Shown: positions 18,479 to 26,686 of the stretch, piece by piece
Numbering within the stretch: position 1 is the first letter of the stretch
How the letters are laid out: each line of letters starts with the position of its first letter
From: Beijerinckiaceae bacterium
GTDB taxonomy: Bacteria > Pseudomonadota > Alphaproteobacteria > Rhizobiales > Beijerinckiaceae
Length of the DNA stretch: 41,048 nucleotides
Direction: 5' to 3'
NCBI GenBank assembly: GCA_026461505.1
Contig: JAPJMW010000102.1
Coordinates: 1 to 41,048, forward strand
Position numbers and translations under genes: made by a program
Notes under the pieces: model-generated
Seen by the model: only the letters and a program-made list of their open reading frames with translations
What the model was told of the DNA's origin: nothing
The model's database searches: none

Positions 18479-18566
18479 CCGTCATTGCGAGCGACAGCGA
18501 AGCAAACCAGTTGATGGTGCAAGAAAAGGCTGGGTTGCTTCGTCGCTTTGCTTCTCGCAATGACGG
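18479..18566. repeat. Palindromic intergenic repeat, copy 1
   Basis: An imperfect palindrome of about 88 bases. It starts CCGTCATTGCGAG with AGCGAAGCAA inside, and ends with the complementary TTGCTTCGTCGC and CTCGCAATGACGG. The arms are about 33-37 bases and differ by a few indels; the centre is about 15-20 bases. It fills the gap between the convergent SDR and punA stops (18 and 7 bases away). A second copy is at 33676-33796. It resembles the CGTCATTGCGAG...AAGCAA repeats dispersed in many bacterial genomes (REP/MITE-like). Confidence 0.85.
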
Positions 18567-18573
18567 TAAATAA

Positions 18574-19377
18574 TCAAATTGCAAACCACGCCCCTAACAG
18601 CGCCTTCATTTTCTCGCCTGCCTCGGCTGCCACACTCTTTGTTTCTGCGTGCGAAGGTGCGCCACCGAATAATCCTGCACCGTAATTGGTGACCATCGAA
18701 ATGGCGGCGACCTTCAACCCGATGCGGCGGGCTAAAATCAATTCCGGTACCGTCGACATGCCGACCAAGGTTGCGCCCAGCATTTTGGAGGCGCGGATTT
18801 CGGCGGGGGTTTCGAAGCTTGGGCCGGGGAACCAGTGGTAGATGCCTTCGTTGAGCGCGATGCCCGAGGCGGTGGCGGCTTGCTTCAAGGACGAGCGCAA
18901 ATCGGGATCAAAGGCGTCGACCATCGGCACGAAACGCGAGTCGCCCGTCAGGCCGATGAGCGGGTTAACACCCGATAGATTGATGTGATCGGCGAGGAGT
19001 GAAAGCGAACCCGGTGGTACGTCTTCCAACAAAGAGCCTGCGGCGTTGGTGAGGATCAGCGTTTTGATGCCGAGCGCTGCCATGGTTTCAATCGGCGTGC
19101 GCATGATGGCGGCATCGCCATGTTCGTAATAATGCGCGCGGCCTTGCATGACGAAGACACGGGCTTTGCCGATGGTGCCAGCGATCACACGCGCCGAATG
19201 GCCGGAAACTTGGCCCTTGGGAAAGCCATGGATATGCGCGTAAGGCACAATTACCGAATGTTCCACGAGATCGGCTATGGGGCCCAAGCCTGTGCCAAGT
19301 ACGAGGCCATAATCGAAGGGGCCTTCGACGCCCCACTCTTTGAGAGCTGCAAGGGCTGATGGCACATCTTGGGTCAT
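18574..19377 (-). CDS. punA: Purine nucleoside phosphorylase
   Basis: A 267-residue enzyme of the trimeric PNP/MTAP family that splits purine (deoxy)nucleosides with phosphate. Seen: GLVLGTGLGPIADLV (phosphate loop), MQGRAHYYEHGD, LILTNAAGSL, EGIYHWFPGPSFETPAEI and LVGMSTVPELILAR with the purine- and ribose-site residues. ATG at 19377 overlaps the cdd stop as ATGA; the frame is open far upstream but that part lies antisense or in cdd. It is the last gene of the nucleoside operon, so imported purine nucleosides are likely substrates. Inosine/guanosine specificity is inferred from the family. Confidence 0.93.
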   Translation of the reverse strand: MTQDVPSALAALKEWGVEGPFDYGLVLGTGLGPIADLVEHSVIVPYAHIHGFPKGQVSGHSARVIAGTIGKARVFVMQGRAHYYEHGDAAIMRTPIETMAALGIKTLILTNAAGSLLEDVPPGSLSLLADHINLSGVNPLIGLTGDSRFVPMVDAFDPDLRSSLKQAATASGIALNEGIYHWFPGPSFETPAEIRASKMLGATLVGMSTVPELILARRIGLKVAAISMVTNYGAGLFGGAPSHAETKSVAAEAGEKMKALLGAWFAI

Positions 19378-19778
19378 GCTAAATCTCTCGGGCCAAAGGC
19401 GTGCGGCAGGAGCGCATCGATCGAATGCGTAATCGCTTCGCCCGTTGCGCCATCGCGCAAGTGAACGCGCGTTGCGGTATCGGAAAATTCGAAGATGCGT
19501 TGACGGCACGCGCCGCACGGATAGCAGGGATTGCTTTTGACGCCGACAATCGCGATGTCGCTGATTTTCGTTTCGCCTGCTGCGACCATGGCGGCAATCG
19601 CGCCCGCTTCGGCACACGTGCCTGCGGGATAGGCCGCGTTCTCGACATTGCAGCCCGCTATAATGTTGCCGGATGTGGTGCGAATAGCGGCGCCCACGGA
19701 AAAGTTTGAATAGGGCGCATAGGCTTTTGTTGCAGCGTGATCAGCGGCGTCGAATAAAGCTTTAAGCGAAACGTCCAT
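19374..19778 (-). CDS. cdd: Cytidine deaminase
   Basis: A 134-residue zinc enzyme that converts cytidine and deoxycytidine to uridine and deoxyuridine. Seen: YAPYSNFSVGAA, CNVENAAYPAGTCAEAGAI with zinc ligand C55 and catalytic E57, and NPCYPCGACRQ with ligands C88 and C91. This is the short, tetrameric form. Its ATG shares one base with the permease stop (TGATG) and its stop overlaps punA as ATGA. It processes nucleosides brought in by the adjacent transporter. Confidence 0.97.
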   Translation of the reverse strand: MDVSLKALFDAADHAATKAYAPYSNFSVGAAIRTTSGNIIAGCNVENAAYPAGTCAEAGAIAAMVAAGETKISDIAIVGVKSNPCYPCGACRQRIFEFSDTATRVHLRDGATGEAITHSIDALLPHAFGPRDLA

Positions 19779-20758
19779 CAGCGTTCTTTCACATAAGGCA
19801 GGCCCGAGGCTTTGGGCGGGATGGCTTTACCGATAAAGCCTGCGAGCAAAATAACCGTCATCAGATAAGGCAGCGCTTGAATGGCTTGCACGGGGATTTG
19901 ACCAATGCCCGGCACCATGACGCCTTGCAGGCGAATGGCAACCGCATCCAAGAGGCCAAAAACAAAACACGCCCAGAGCGCGGGCCATGCGCGCCATTTG
20001 GCGAAGATTAACGCAGCCAATGCAATAAAGCCTTTGCCCGCGGTCATATTGGTCAGGAATCCGGCGGCTTGGCCGAGCGCCAAATAGGAGCCTGCAAAGC
20101 CGCACAACACGCCTGCGATGATCACGGCGGAGTAGCGCAGCCGCGTAACCGATACACCTGCCGTATCAACCGCTGCGGGATTTTCACCAACGGCGCGAAT
20201 GCGTAAGCCGAAGCGGGTACGACGAAGGACAAAGCCGCTCAGAATCGTTGCGGCCAATGCGCAATAGGCGAGCGCCGAATGGCCGGAAATCAGATGCGCG
20301 TAAATGGGCCCTATTATGGGAGTTTGATCGATGGCTTCAGCACCGGGCCAGACCAGAGGTTGAAAGCGTGCATTACCTTCCAATGGTGTGGTACGGCCGC
20401 CTTGATTATACCACGCATTGCCGACAAGGGCTGTGAGGCCAGCGGCCAGCATATTAATCGCCACGCCCGAGACGATTTGAATGCCGCGTTGGCTGATCGC
20501 CGCAAAGCCGTGGATGAGCGCAAAGCCGATAGAGGCGATGATGCCCGCGCCTAATCCGATGAGTGCGCTATTGGTGGCTCCTGCTGCGGCAGCCGAAGCA
20601 AAGGCCGCGACCAGCATTTTGCCTTCGAGCCCGATATCGACAACACCGGACCGCTCCGACCAAAGACCAGCGAGACACGCAAATACCAAAGGCACGCAGA
20701 GCCTCAAACCGGATTCAAGAATGGCAATCAGCGTGGCGTAGATTTCCATTCCGCTCAT
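19778..20758 (-). CDS. BMP-type nucleoside ABC transporter, permease 2
   Basis: A 326-residue integral membrane protein with about eight to ten hydrophobic segments, of the BPD_transp_2 family (BmpD/NupQ-like partner). Seen: CLAGLWSERSGVVDIGLEGKML, the conserved N-terminal signature of the second permease in purine/nucleoside importers, and GLRIRAVGENPAAVDTAGVSV, the cytoplasmic coupling loop. It forms a heterodimeric channel with the permease encoded at 20755-21858. It overlaps that gene as ATGA and cdd by one base. Confidence 0.92.
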   Translation of the reverse strand: MSGMEIYATLIAILESGLRLCVPLVFACLAGLWSERSGVVDIGLEGKMLVAAFASAAAAGATNSALIGLGAGIIASIGFALIHGFAAISQRGIQIVSGVAINMLAAGLTALVGNAWYNQGGRTTPLEGNARFQPLVWPGAEAIDQTPIIGPIYAHLISGHSALAYCALAATILSGFVLRRTRFGLRIRAVGENPAAVDTAGVSVTRLRYSAVIIAGVLCGFAGSYLALGQAAGFLTNMTAGKGFIALAALIFAKWRAWPALWACFVFGLLDAVAIRLQGVMVPGIGQIPVQAIQALPYLMTVILLAGFIGKAIPPKASGLPYVKER

Positions 20759-21858
20759 GCCCCGCTTTTTAAGAAACGAGCGAAGACGCCTGCAACGGGT
20801 CGGCGGATCAAGCCATCGAGCGCGCCTGCAAACAGAATGACGAGACCGGAAATGGCAACGATCATATCGCGCGTCACACGCGGCATTTCGAACGAGAGTT
20901 CGGTGCCGCCTTGGTAGAGCATGCCGAACAGGATGGATGCCAAGATAATACCGACGGGATGCGCACGACCCATCAAGGCAACCGCTATGCCGATAAAGCC
21001 GTAGCCCGAAGAAAACTCGAGCAGCAAACGGCCTTGAACACCGAGTATTTCATTGACCGCGAGCATGCCTGCTAAGGCTCCCGACATCGCCATGGTGATG
21101 AGCGTAATACGGCCGATGGAAATGCCGGCATAGGTGGCAGCCGTTGGGCTATGACCAACGGTGCGGATCGCATAGCCAAGCTTGGTGTGCCAGACGGTAA
21201 TCCAGACAAAGGCGGAGGCGAGGAGCGCCAAGACAAAGGAGAAATTGAGCGGCGATTTTGGAATCTTAATCCCGAAATAGGCCAAAGCCTCGTGCATATA
21301 AGGCAGATGGGCGGAGGCGGCAAAAACGCGCGTTTCCGGCGACATGGAGCCGGGTTTGCCGATGACATTGACGAGGAGGTAAACCACCAAAGTCGCGGCC
21401 AAAAAGTTAAACATGATGGCGGTGATCACCACATGGCTGCCGCGTTTGACTTGCAGATAGCCGGGGATAAAGGCCCATAGTGCGCCCATCGCCATCGCGC
21501 CTAAAATCGCGAGCGGCAGGACGATGTACCAAGGGAGAAAATCCAAATTCAAACAGATCAACGCGGCACCCAAACCGCCCATGGTCGCCTGGCCTTCGCC
21601 GCCAATGTTGAAGAGGCCCGCATGAAACGCGATGGCAACGGCAAGTCCGGTGAAAATGAAATTCGTGGCGTAATACAGCGTGTAGCCGATGCCTTCGCCG
21701 GAGCCTAACGCGCCTTGGATTAAAAGTACCGTGGCTTTGACGGGGTTCTCGCCAATGCCGAGTACGACAAGGCCCGCAACGAGAAACGCGACGATCACGG
21801 CGAGGATGGGAACAAGGCTGACATCCGCCCATTTCGGAAGTTCAATTGGCGTGCTCAT
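20755..21858 (-). CDS. BMP-type nucleoside ABC transporter, permease 1
   Basis: A 367-residue membrane protein with about ten hydrophobic segments. Seen: YATNFIFTGLAVAIAFHAGLFNIGGEGQ, the signature of the first permease (BmpC/NupP-like), and YAIRTVGHSPTAATYAGISI, the coupling loop. Residues after GSHVVITAIMFNFLAA are conserved in nucleoside/purine permeases. ATG at 21858 overlaps the ATPase stop as ATGA; the longer open frame up to 21951 lies within the ATPase gene and is rejected. Confidence 0.93.
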   Translation of the reverse strand: MSTPIELPKWADVSLVPILAVIVAFLVAGLVVLGIGENPVKATVLLIQGALGSGEGIGYTLYYATNFIFTGLAVAIAFHAGLFNIGGEGQATMGGLGAALICLNLDFLPWYIVLPLAILGAMAMGALWAFIPGYLQVKRGSHVVITAIMFNFLAATLVVYLLVNVIGKPGSMSPETRVFAASAHLPYMHEALAYFGIKIPKSPLNFSFVLALLASAFVWITVWHTKLGYAIRTVGHSPTAATYAGISIGRITLITMAMSGALAGMLAVNEILGVQGRLLLEFSSGYGFIGIAVALMGRAHPVGIILASILFGMLYQGGTELSFEMPRVTRDMIVAISGLVILFAGALDGLIRRPVAGVFARFLKSGA

Positions 21859-23408
21859 GCGGCGCGCTCCGTGACGCCTGCCATGAGCAAACCAAGGTCG
21901 CGGTCGTTCGTGGTTTCCGGCGTGCGCTCGCCCGTGATGACACCGCCGCACATCACGATGATGCGGTCCGACAGGCTCATGATTTCGTCGAGTTCGACCG
22001 AGACGAGAAGTATGGCGACACCTGCATCGCGCAACGCAATCAGACGTTTGTGGATGAACTCGATGGCGCCAACATCCACGCCACGCGTGGGTTGGCCGAC
22101 GAGCAGCACTTTCGGATGATGCTCGATCTCGCGCGCCAACACGATTTTTTGCTGGTTGCCGCCGGAGAATTTGGCGGTCTTGAGCGAAGCGTCGCGCGGA
22201 CGGATATCGTAGAGATCCATTTCCTTCGCGGTATGGGTTTGGATCGCGGCGGTTGAGAGCAAAGGACCCGTGCCAAAGGCGTGATCCGACTGGAAGCCTA
22301 GGATCATGCTCTCCGCCGCGCTGAACGCTGGCACGAGGCCCATGCGTTGACGGTCTTCGGGAATATGCAGCACGCCGTTTTCGCGCCGCTCGGCGGGCGT
22401 GGGGGCGAGCGTTATCAAATCTAGGCCGTCGAGCGTGATGCTGCCGAGCGTTGGCGTGATGATACCCGCGAGCGCTTCTAAAAGCTCGCTCTGACCATTG
22501 CCTGCGACACCTGCAAGGCCCAGAATTTCACCGGCGCGAATGTCAAACGAAACGTCTTTTACCCGCAGCGATGAATGCGCATCGCGGATGACGAGATGTT
22601 CGACGCTCAAACGCACCGGGCCTAATTTGGCGGGGCCTTTCGATACGTCCAACAAAACATGGCGGCCGACCATTTGATCGGCCAGTTGCGCGGGCGAGGT
22701 TTCGGCGGTTGTGAGGGTCGCTACCATCTCGCCACGACGCATGACCGAGACGTGATCGGTAACAGCCATGATCTCGTTGAGCTTATGCGTGATGAGGATC
22801 ACGGTTTTGCCTTGGGCGGCTAGCGTACGCAGCAGCACGAAAAGCTGTTCGGCTTCATCGGGTGTGAGCACAGCGGTGGGTTCGTCGAGGATGAGAATAT
22901 CGGCACCGCGTACCAGCGCTTTTAGAATTTCGACGCGTTGTTGCAGGCCGACGGGGAGATCGCCGACAATCGCGTCAGGATCGATCACCAGACCATAGGT
23001 TTCAGCGAGTTGGGCGAGGGCTGAGCGCATCTGCGCTTCGCCTTTCGCGAGGATAGCGCCGCCTTCGGCACCCAACATGACATTGTCGATGACGCTTAAG
23101 GGTTCAACCAGCATGAAATGCTGATGCACCATGCCGATACCGACCGCGATCGCCTCTTTCGGCGAGCGGATACGGACTTCATTTCCATGAATATGAATGG
23201 TGCCGCGATCGGCTTCGTAAAAGCCATACAGGATCGACATCAAGGTCGATTTTCCGGCGCCGTTTTCGCCGACGATTCCGTGCACGGAGCCGCTTGCAAC
23301 GGTGAGGTTCACGTTACTGTTCGCGCGAACCTCGCCGAAGCGTTTATCAATGCCCATTAAAGCAATGGCGGGCGCATGTCCCGCCACTGTGTCTGTTAGT
23401 CGGGGCAC
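21855..23408 (-). CDS. BMP-type nucleoside ABC transporter, double ATP-binding protein
   Basis: A 517-residue cytoplasmic ATPase with two ABC domains. First: Walker A GENGAGKST at about 50, signature LPVGLQQRVEI, Walker B ILILDEPTAVL. Second: degenerate Walker A GVAGNGQSE, signature SGGNQQKIVLAREI, and VGQPTRGVDVGA in place of a standard Walker B. This asymmetry is usual for sugar/nucleoside importers of this class. The start is taken as GTG at 23408, overlapping the binding-protein stop by 13 bases, with a weak GGA upstream; GTG at 23384 or ATG at 23357 are alternatives. Confidence 0.92.
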   Translation of the reverse strand: MPRLTDTVAGHAPAIALMGIDKRFGEVRANSNVNLTVASGSVHGIVGENGAGKSTLMSILYGFYEADRGTIHIHGNEVRIRSPKEAIAVGIGMVHQHFMLVEPLSVIDNVMLGAEGGAILAKGEAQMRSALAQLAETYGLVIDPDAIVGDLPVGLQQRVEILKALVRGADILILDEPTAVLTPDEAEQLFVLLRTLAAQGKTVILITHKLNEIMAVTDHVSVMRRGEMVATLTTAETSPAQLADQMVGRHVLLDVSKGPAKLGPVRLSVEHLVIRDAHSSLRVKDVSFDIRAGEILGLAGVAGNGQSELLEALAGIITPTLGSITLDGLDLITLAPTPAERRENGVLHIPEDRQRMGLVPAFSAAESMILGFQSDHAFGTGPLLSTAAIQTHTAKEMDLYDIRPRDASLKTAKFSGGNQQKIVLAREIEHHPKVLLVGQPTRGVDVGAIEFIHKRLIALRDAGVAILLVSVELDEIMSLSDRIIVMCGGVITGERTPETTNDRDLGLLMAGVTERAA

Positions 23409-24388
23409 TTGCTGTCCGACATATAATCGTGAACATTGATCTTGCCCGACGCGATGTCGGCAGAAGCCGCATCAACAGCGGCTTTCATGTCGGCCGTGAT
23501 GAGCGCCTTGTTGTTGTCATCCAACGCCCAGCCGACGCCGTTCTCTTTGAGGCCAAGAACGCTGATGCCTGGCTTCCAGGTGCCGTCTTTCGCGGCTTGG
23601 AAAGAGGCAATCGTGGCATTGTCGACGCGCTTCAACATCGATGTCAAAACCTTGCCCGGATGCATGCCATTCTGGTTCGAATCGACGCCGATGCCGAGCT
23701 TGCCTGCGTCAGCGGTGGCGCGAAGAACGCCTACGCCCGTGCCGCCCGCTGCGTGATAGACGACATCCGCGCCGCGATCGATTTGCGATTTCGCGAGTTC
23801 AGCGCCCTTCACAGGGTCATTCCATGCCGCGCCCGTGGTGCCGGTCATGTTCTGCAACACTTCGGCCTTCGGATTGGCGTATTTCGCGCCCTGCACATAG
23901 CCGCAGGCAAAACGGCGGATCAGCGGAATATCCATGCCGCCGACAAAGCCGACTTTACCCGTCTTCGAGGCCTTTGCGGCCAAGAGACCGACGAGGAACG
24001 AACCTTCTTGTTCTTTGAATACGATCGACTGCACATTCGGCGCATCAACCACCATGTCGATGATCGAGAATTTCGTATCGGGAAATTCTTTGGCGACCTT
24101 TTCAACAGCGGAAGCTTGGCTGAAGCCAACGGCTAGAATAGGCGAGAAACCATCCTTTGCGAAACGGCGAAGCGCCTGCTCGCGCTGCGCGTCGTTCTGG
24201 ATTTCGAAGTCGCGGAACTCGACGCCCGAGGACTTCTGGAACGCTTCGGCGCCGTGGAAAACGCCTTCATTGAAAGATTTATCAAATTTACCGCCAAGAT
24301 CATACACAATCGCTGGCTTGATGGTGTCGGCATGAGCAGCAATCGTCAGACCCGCTGTCATCATCACGCCGAGAATAAATGAGCGCAT
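23396..24388 (-). CDS. BMP family substrate-binding protein (PnrA-like)
   Basis: A 330-residue periplasmic binding protein of the basic-membrane-protein family, which binds purine nucleosides. It has a signal peptide (MRSFILGVMMTAGLTIAAHA, cleavage after residue 20; no lipobox cysteine, so soluble and periplasmic). Seen: IVYDLGGKFDKSFNEGVFHGAE (the D-x-S-F-N ligand site), GFVGGMDIPLIRRFACGYVQGA, DVVYHAAGGTGVGV and GVDSNQNGMHPGKVLTSMLKR. ATG at 24388 has AGGGGA six bases upstream; the open frame extending to 24505 is rejected. It is the first gene of the operon, behind a leader with a perfect inverted repeat. Confidence 0.94.
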   Translation of the reverse strand: MRSFILGVMMTAGLTIAAHADTIKPAIVYDLGGKFDKSFNEGVFHGAEAFQKSSGVEFRDFEIQNDAQREQALRRFAKDGFSPILAVGFSQASAVEKVAKEFPDTKFSIIDMVVDAPNVQSIVFKEQEGSFLVGLLAAKASKTGKVGFVGGMDIPLIRRFACGYVQGAKYANPKAEVLQNMTGTTGAAWNDPVKGAELAKSQIDRGADVVYHAAGGTGVGVLRATADAGKLGIGVDSNQNGMHPGKVLTSMLKRVDNATIASFQAAKDGTWKPGISVLGLKENGVGWALDDNNKALITADMKAAVDAASADIASGKINVHDYMSDSKCPD

Positions 24389-24420
24389 GAAAAATCCCCT
24401 CTTTAACAATCGCACAACCC

Positions 24421-24443
24421 GGTTAGGTTGCCTGAACCTAACC
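24421..24443. promoter_or_regulatory. Perfect inverted repeat upstream of the nucleoside operon
   Basis: GGTTAGGTT (24421-24429), five bases, AACCTAACC (24435-24443). It lies 33-55 bases before the binding-protein start on the minus strand. On that strand the 3' arm can instead pair with the following GGTTG (CAACC...GGTTG), giving two mutually exclusive hairpins. It may be a repressor operator or an RNA switch; the protein or ligand is unknown. Confidence 0.55.
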
Positions 24444-24568
24444 ATGACATGGCACAGCCAAAGCGTGAAGCCACTTTTTGCGGTATGAGTATCCCTTATG
24501 AGCATGCTTTCGAAAAGGGTCGCGGGGCATTATGGTGGCGGCGCTTATTTCGAAAAGGACACGTTTTT

Positions 24569-24952
24569 ATGGCCCGTTTTAAACTCGCTCTTATTGCCCA
24601 TGATCAGATGAAAAACCGCATGGTCGATTGGGCCGAGAAGCACCGCGACAATCTCGCGCTGTGCGATATTGTGGCAACGGGCACGACCGGAACGCGTATT
24701 TTAGAACGCTGCCCCGAACTGACCATTGAACGCATGAAGAGTGGGCCCTTGGGTGGCGATCAACAGATCGGTGCATTAATCGCCGAGGGTCGAATCGACG
24801 GGCTGGTGTTTTTCGTCGATCCCCTCTCACCCCATCCGCATGATGTGGATGTGAAAGCGCTGACGCGGTTGGCCTTGGTGTACGATATACCTATGGCGTG
24901 TAACCCGGCGACGGCCGAGTTGCTGGTGGCGGGTTATATGGCGACGCGGTGA
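24569..24952 (+). CDS. mgsA: Methylglyoxal synthase
   Basis: A 127-residue enzyme that converts dihydroxyacetone phosphate to methylglyoxal, a bypass that frees phosphate. Seen: [42 protein letters not shown] with the catalytic aspartate, [18 protein letters not shown] and the C-terminal NPATAELL. All active-site elements are present, and the length fits the compact form. ATG at 24569 has AAGGA about ten bases upstream; the frame is open from 24428 but that extension crosses the operon's promoter region. It is divergent from the nucleoside operon and convergent with the UxaA-family gene. Confidence 0.95.
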   Translation: MARFKLALIAHDQMKNRMVDWAEKHRDNLALCDIVATGTTGTRILERCPELTIERMKSGPLGGDQQIGALIAEGRIDGLVFFVDPLSPHPHDVDVKALTRLALVYDIPMACNPATAELLVAGYMATR

Positions 24953-24968
24953 GGGGTTTCCCCCTCAC
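24949..24968. terminator. Hairpin spanning both stop codons of convergent mgsA and UxaA-family gene
   Basis: GTGAGGGG (24949-24956), loop TTTC, CCCCTCAC (24961-24968): an 8-bp, G+C-rich perfect stem. It contains the mgsA stop (24950-24952) and the opposite gene's stop (24965-24967). No U-tract follows on either strand, so it may work as a Rho-dependent pause or 3'-end protector rather than a true intrinsic terminator. Confidence 0.45.
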
Positions 24969-26497
24969 ATCGTCGCCCCGATCGTCCACGGTACGAATTC
25001 CGCGTCGCCATAGCCCAATTCTTCGGATTTGGACTGCGTGCCGGAGGCCACTTCCAGCACTTTCGCGAAAATCTCTTTGCCCTTTTCCTCAATCGATACG
25101 CCATCGAGAATGTCGCCGCAATTGATGTCCATGTCGTCGGTCATTTTGCGGTAGACTTCGGAATTGGTGGCGAGCTTGATCGATGGGGTTGGCTTGCAGC
25201 CATAGGCGGAGCCGCGGCCTGTGGTGAAGCAAAGGATGTTAGCGCCGCCTGCCACTTGGCCGGTGGCCGAGACAGGATCGTAGCCGGGGGTGTCCATGAA
25301 GACGAAGCCCTTGGCGTCGACTTTTTCGGCGTATTCGTAGACGCCGGTGAGCGTTGTCGTGCCGCCTTTGGCGGCTGCGCCGAGGGACTTTTCCAAGATG
25401 GTGGTCAACCCGCCGAGCTTGTTGCCGGGCGATGGGTTGTTGTTCATCTGCATCTTGTTGCGCGCGGTGTAATCCTCCCACCAATGGATGCGCTCGACGA
25501 GCTTTTCGCCGATGGCTTTGTTGGCGGCACGCCGCGTGAGAAGATGTTCAGCGCCATAGATTTCCGGCGTCTCGGAGAGAATGGCGGTGCCGCCATGGCG
25601 GACGAGTTCATCCACCGCCGCGCCTAAAGCAGGATTGGCCGTGATGCCGGAATATCCGTCTGATCCGCCGCATTGCAATGCAAGCATCAGTTCAGAAGCG
25701 GGAACGGTTTCACGCTTGGCTTTCGCGGCAATCGGGAACATGGTTTTGACGGCGTCCACACCAGCGGCAACGGTCTTTTTCGTGCCGCCTGTTTCCTGAA
25801 TCGTCATGGTGCGGAACGTGTCGCTCTCGACGATATTATAGGCCTCTTTCCAGCGGCCGATCTGGAAGCCTTCGCAGCCGAGACCTACCATTAACACGCC
25901 TGCCACGTTGGGGTTGGTTGCGTAGCCCCATTGCGTGCGCTTCAACACGTCATAGCCCTCGCCCTTCACGTCGATGGCACAGCCGCCGCCTTGGACAAGC
26001 GGGATGACGCCGTCGATCGAAGGGTAATCTTTCAGCATGCCGGAGCGGTTGATCTCCTCCGCAATGAAGCGCGCGACTGAGGCCGAGCAATTCACCGAAG
26101 TGAGAATGGCGATGTAATTGCGGGTGCCGACCGAGCCATTGGCGCGGCGGAAGCCTTCGAACGTTGCTTGTTGGCTAACGGGCAGAATTTCCTCGTTGCG
26201 CGCATCTTCGGCGAAGCGGTAATCGCGCTCGAAATCATGCATCACCACATTGTGCTCGTGCACCCATTCGCCCGGCTCGATGCCTTTATCCGAGAAGCCA
26301 ATGATCTGGCCGAATTTGATGATCGGTTCGCCCGGTGCCATTCCGGTGATCGCCATTTTGTGGCCGCGCGGCACGCGGACTTTGGCAGTAGCACCATGGA
26401 TCACGGCACCCGGCTCAATCGGATCGACCGCAGTGACGACAGTATCGGCCGCATTCAACCGGACAAAACGAGGGGCGTTGGCAACAGGGGCGTTCAT
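24965..26497 (-). CDS. UxaA/GarD-family sugar-acid dehydratase (altronate or galactarate type)
   Basis: A 510-residue protein with the two-part layout of altronate dehydratase: an N-terminal SAF domain (about 1-90, RGHKMAI, GEWVHEHNVV) joined to the catalytic UxaA domain (GFRRANGSVGTRNYIAI, TSVNCSASVA, QGGGCAID, VGLGCEGFQ, CGGSDGYSGITANPALG, FTTGRGSAYGCKP). The family removes water from a sugar acid to give a 2-keto-3-deoxy acid, using iron. ATG at 26497 has GGAG seven bases upstream; the long upstream open frame is rejected. It is divergent from an FAH-fold dehydratase and a semialdehyde dehydrogenase, so the substrate could be galactarate, altronate or a pentonate; sequence alone does not decide. 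Confidence 0.82.
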   Translation of the reverse strand: MNAPVANAPRFVRLNAADTVVTAVDPIEPGAVIHGATAKVRVPRGHKMAITGMAPGEPIIKFGQIIGFSDKGIEPGEWVHEHNVVMHDFERDYRFAEDARNEEILPVSQQATFEGFRRANGSVGTRNYIAILTSVNCSASVARFIAEEINRSGMLKDYPSIDGVIPLVQGGGCAIDVKGEGYDVLKRTQWGYATNPNVAGVLMVGLGCEGFQIGRWKEAYNIVESDTFRTMTIQETGGTKKTVAAGVDAVKTMFPIAAKAKRETVPASELMLALQCGGSDGYSGITANPALGAAVDELVRHGGTAILSETPEIYGAEHLLTRRAANKAIGEKLVERIHWWEDYTARNKMQMNNNPSPGNKLGGLTTILEKSLGAAAKGGTTTLTGVYEYAEKVDAKGFVFMDTPGYDPVSATGQVAGGANILCFTTGRGSAYGCKPTPSIKLATNSEVYRKMTDDMDINCGDILDGVSIEEKGKEIFAKVLEVASGTQSKSEELGYGDAEFVPWTIGATM

Positions 26498-26686
26498 GGC
26501 GTTCTCCGAAATAATGTGGCCGATAGGGTTTTTGCTTGTCTGGCCTTCTCGCATCGTGTCCGAAGCGGGAAAATTTCGCAAGGTTTTCTCGATACTCAGC
26601 GCTGCATAGCTGCTCCTGTCTTGCATCAGAGCAAAAAATCGCGATTGTCGTGGCGAATAAAAGCTAAACCTGAGGAGCGCGCCGCG

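Noticed and set aside
26168..26686. Long N-terminal extension of the XylX-like frame
   Set aside because: It runs antisense to the UxaA-family gene and has no family similarity; ATG at 26687 has a good ribosome site.
26498..26686. GCGGGAAAATTTCGC as operator between the divergent sugar-acid genes
   Set aside because: The dyad is imperfect and single; too little to call a site, though the 189-base gap must hold both promoters.
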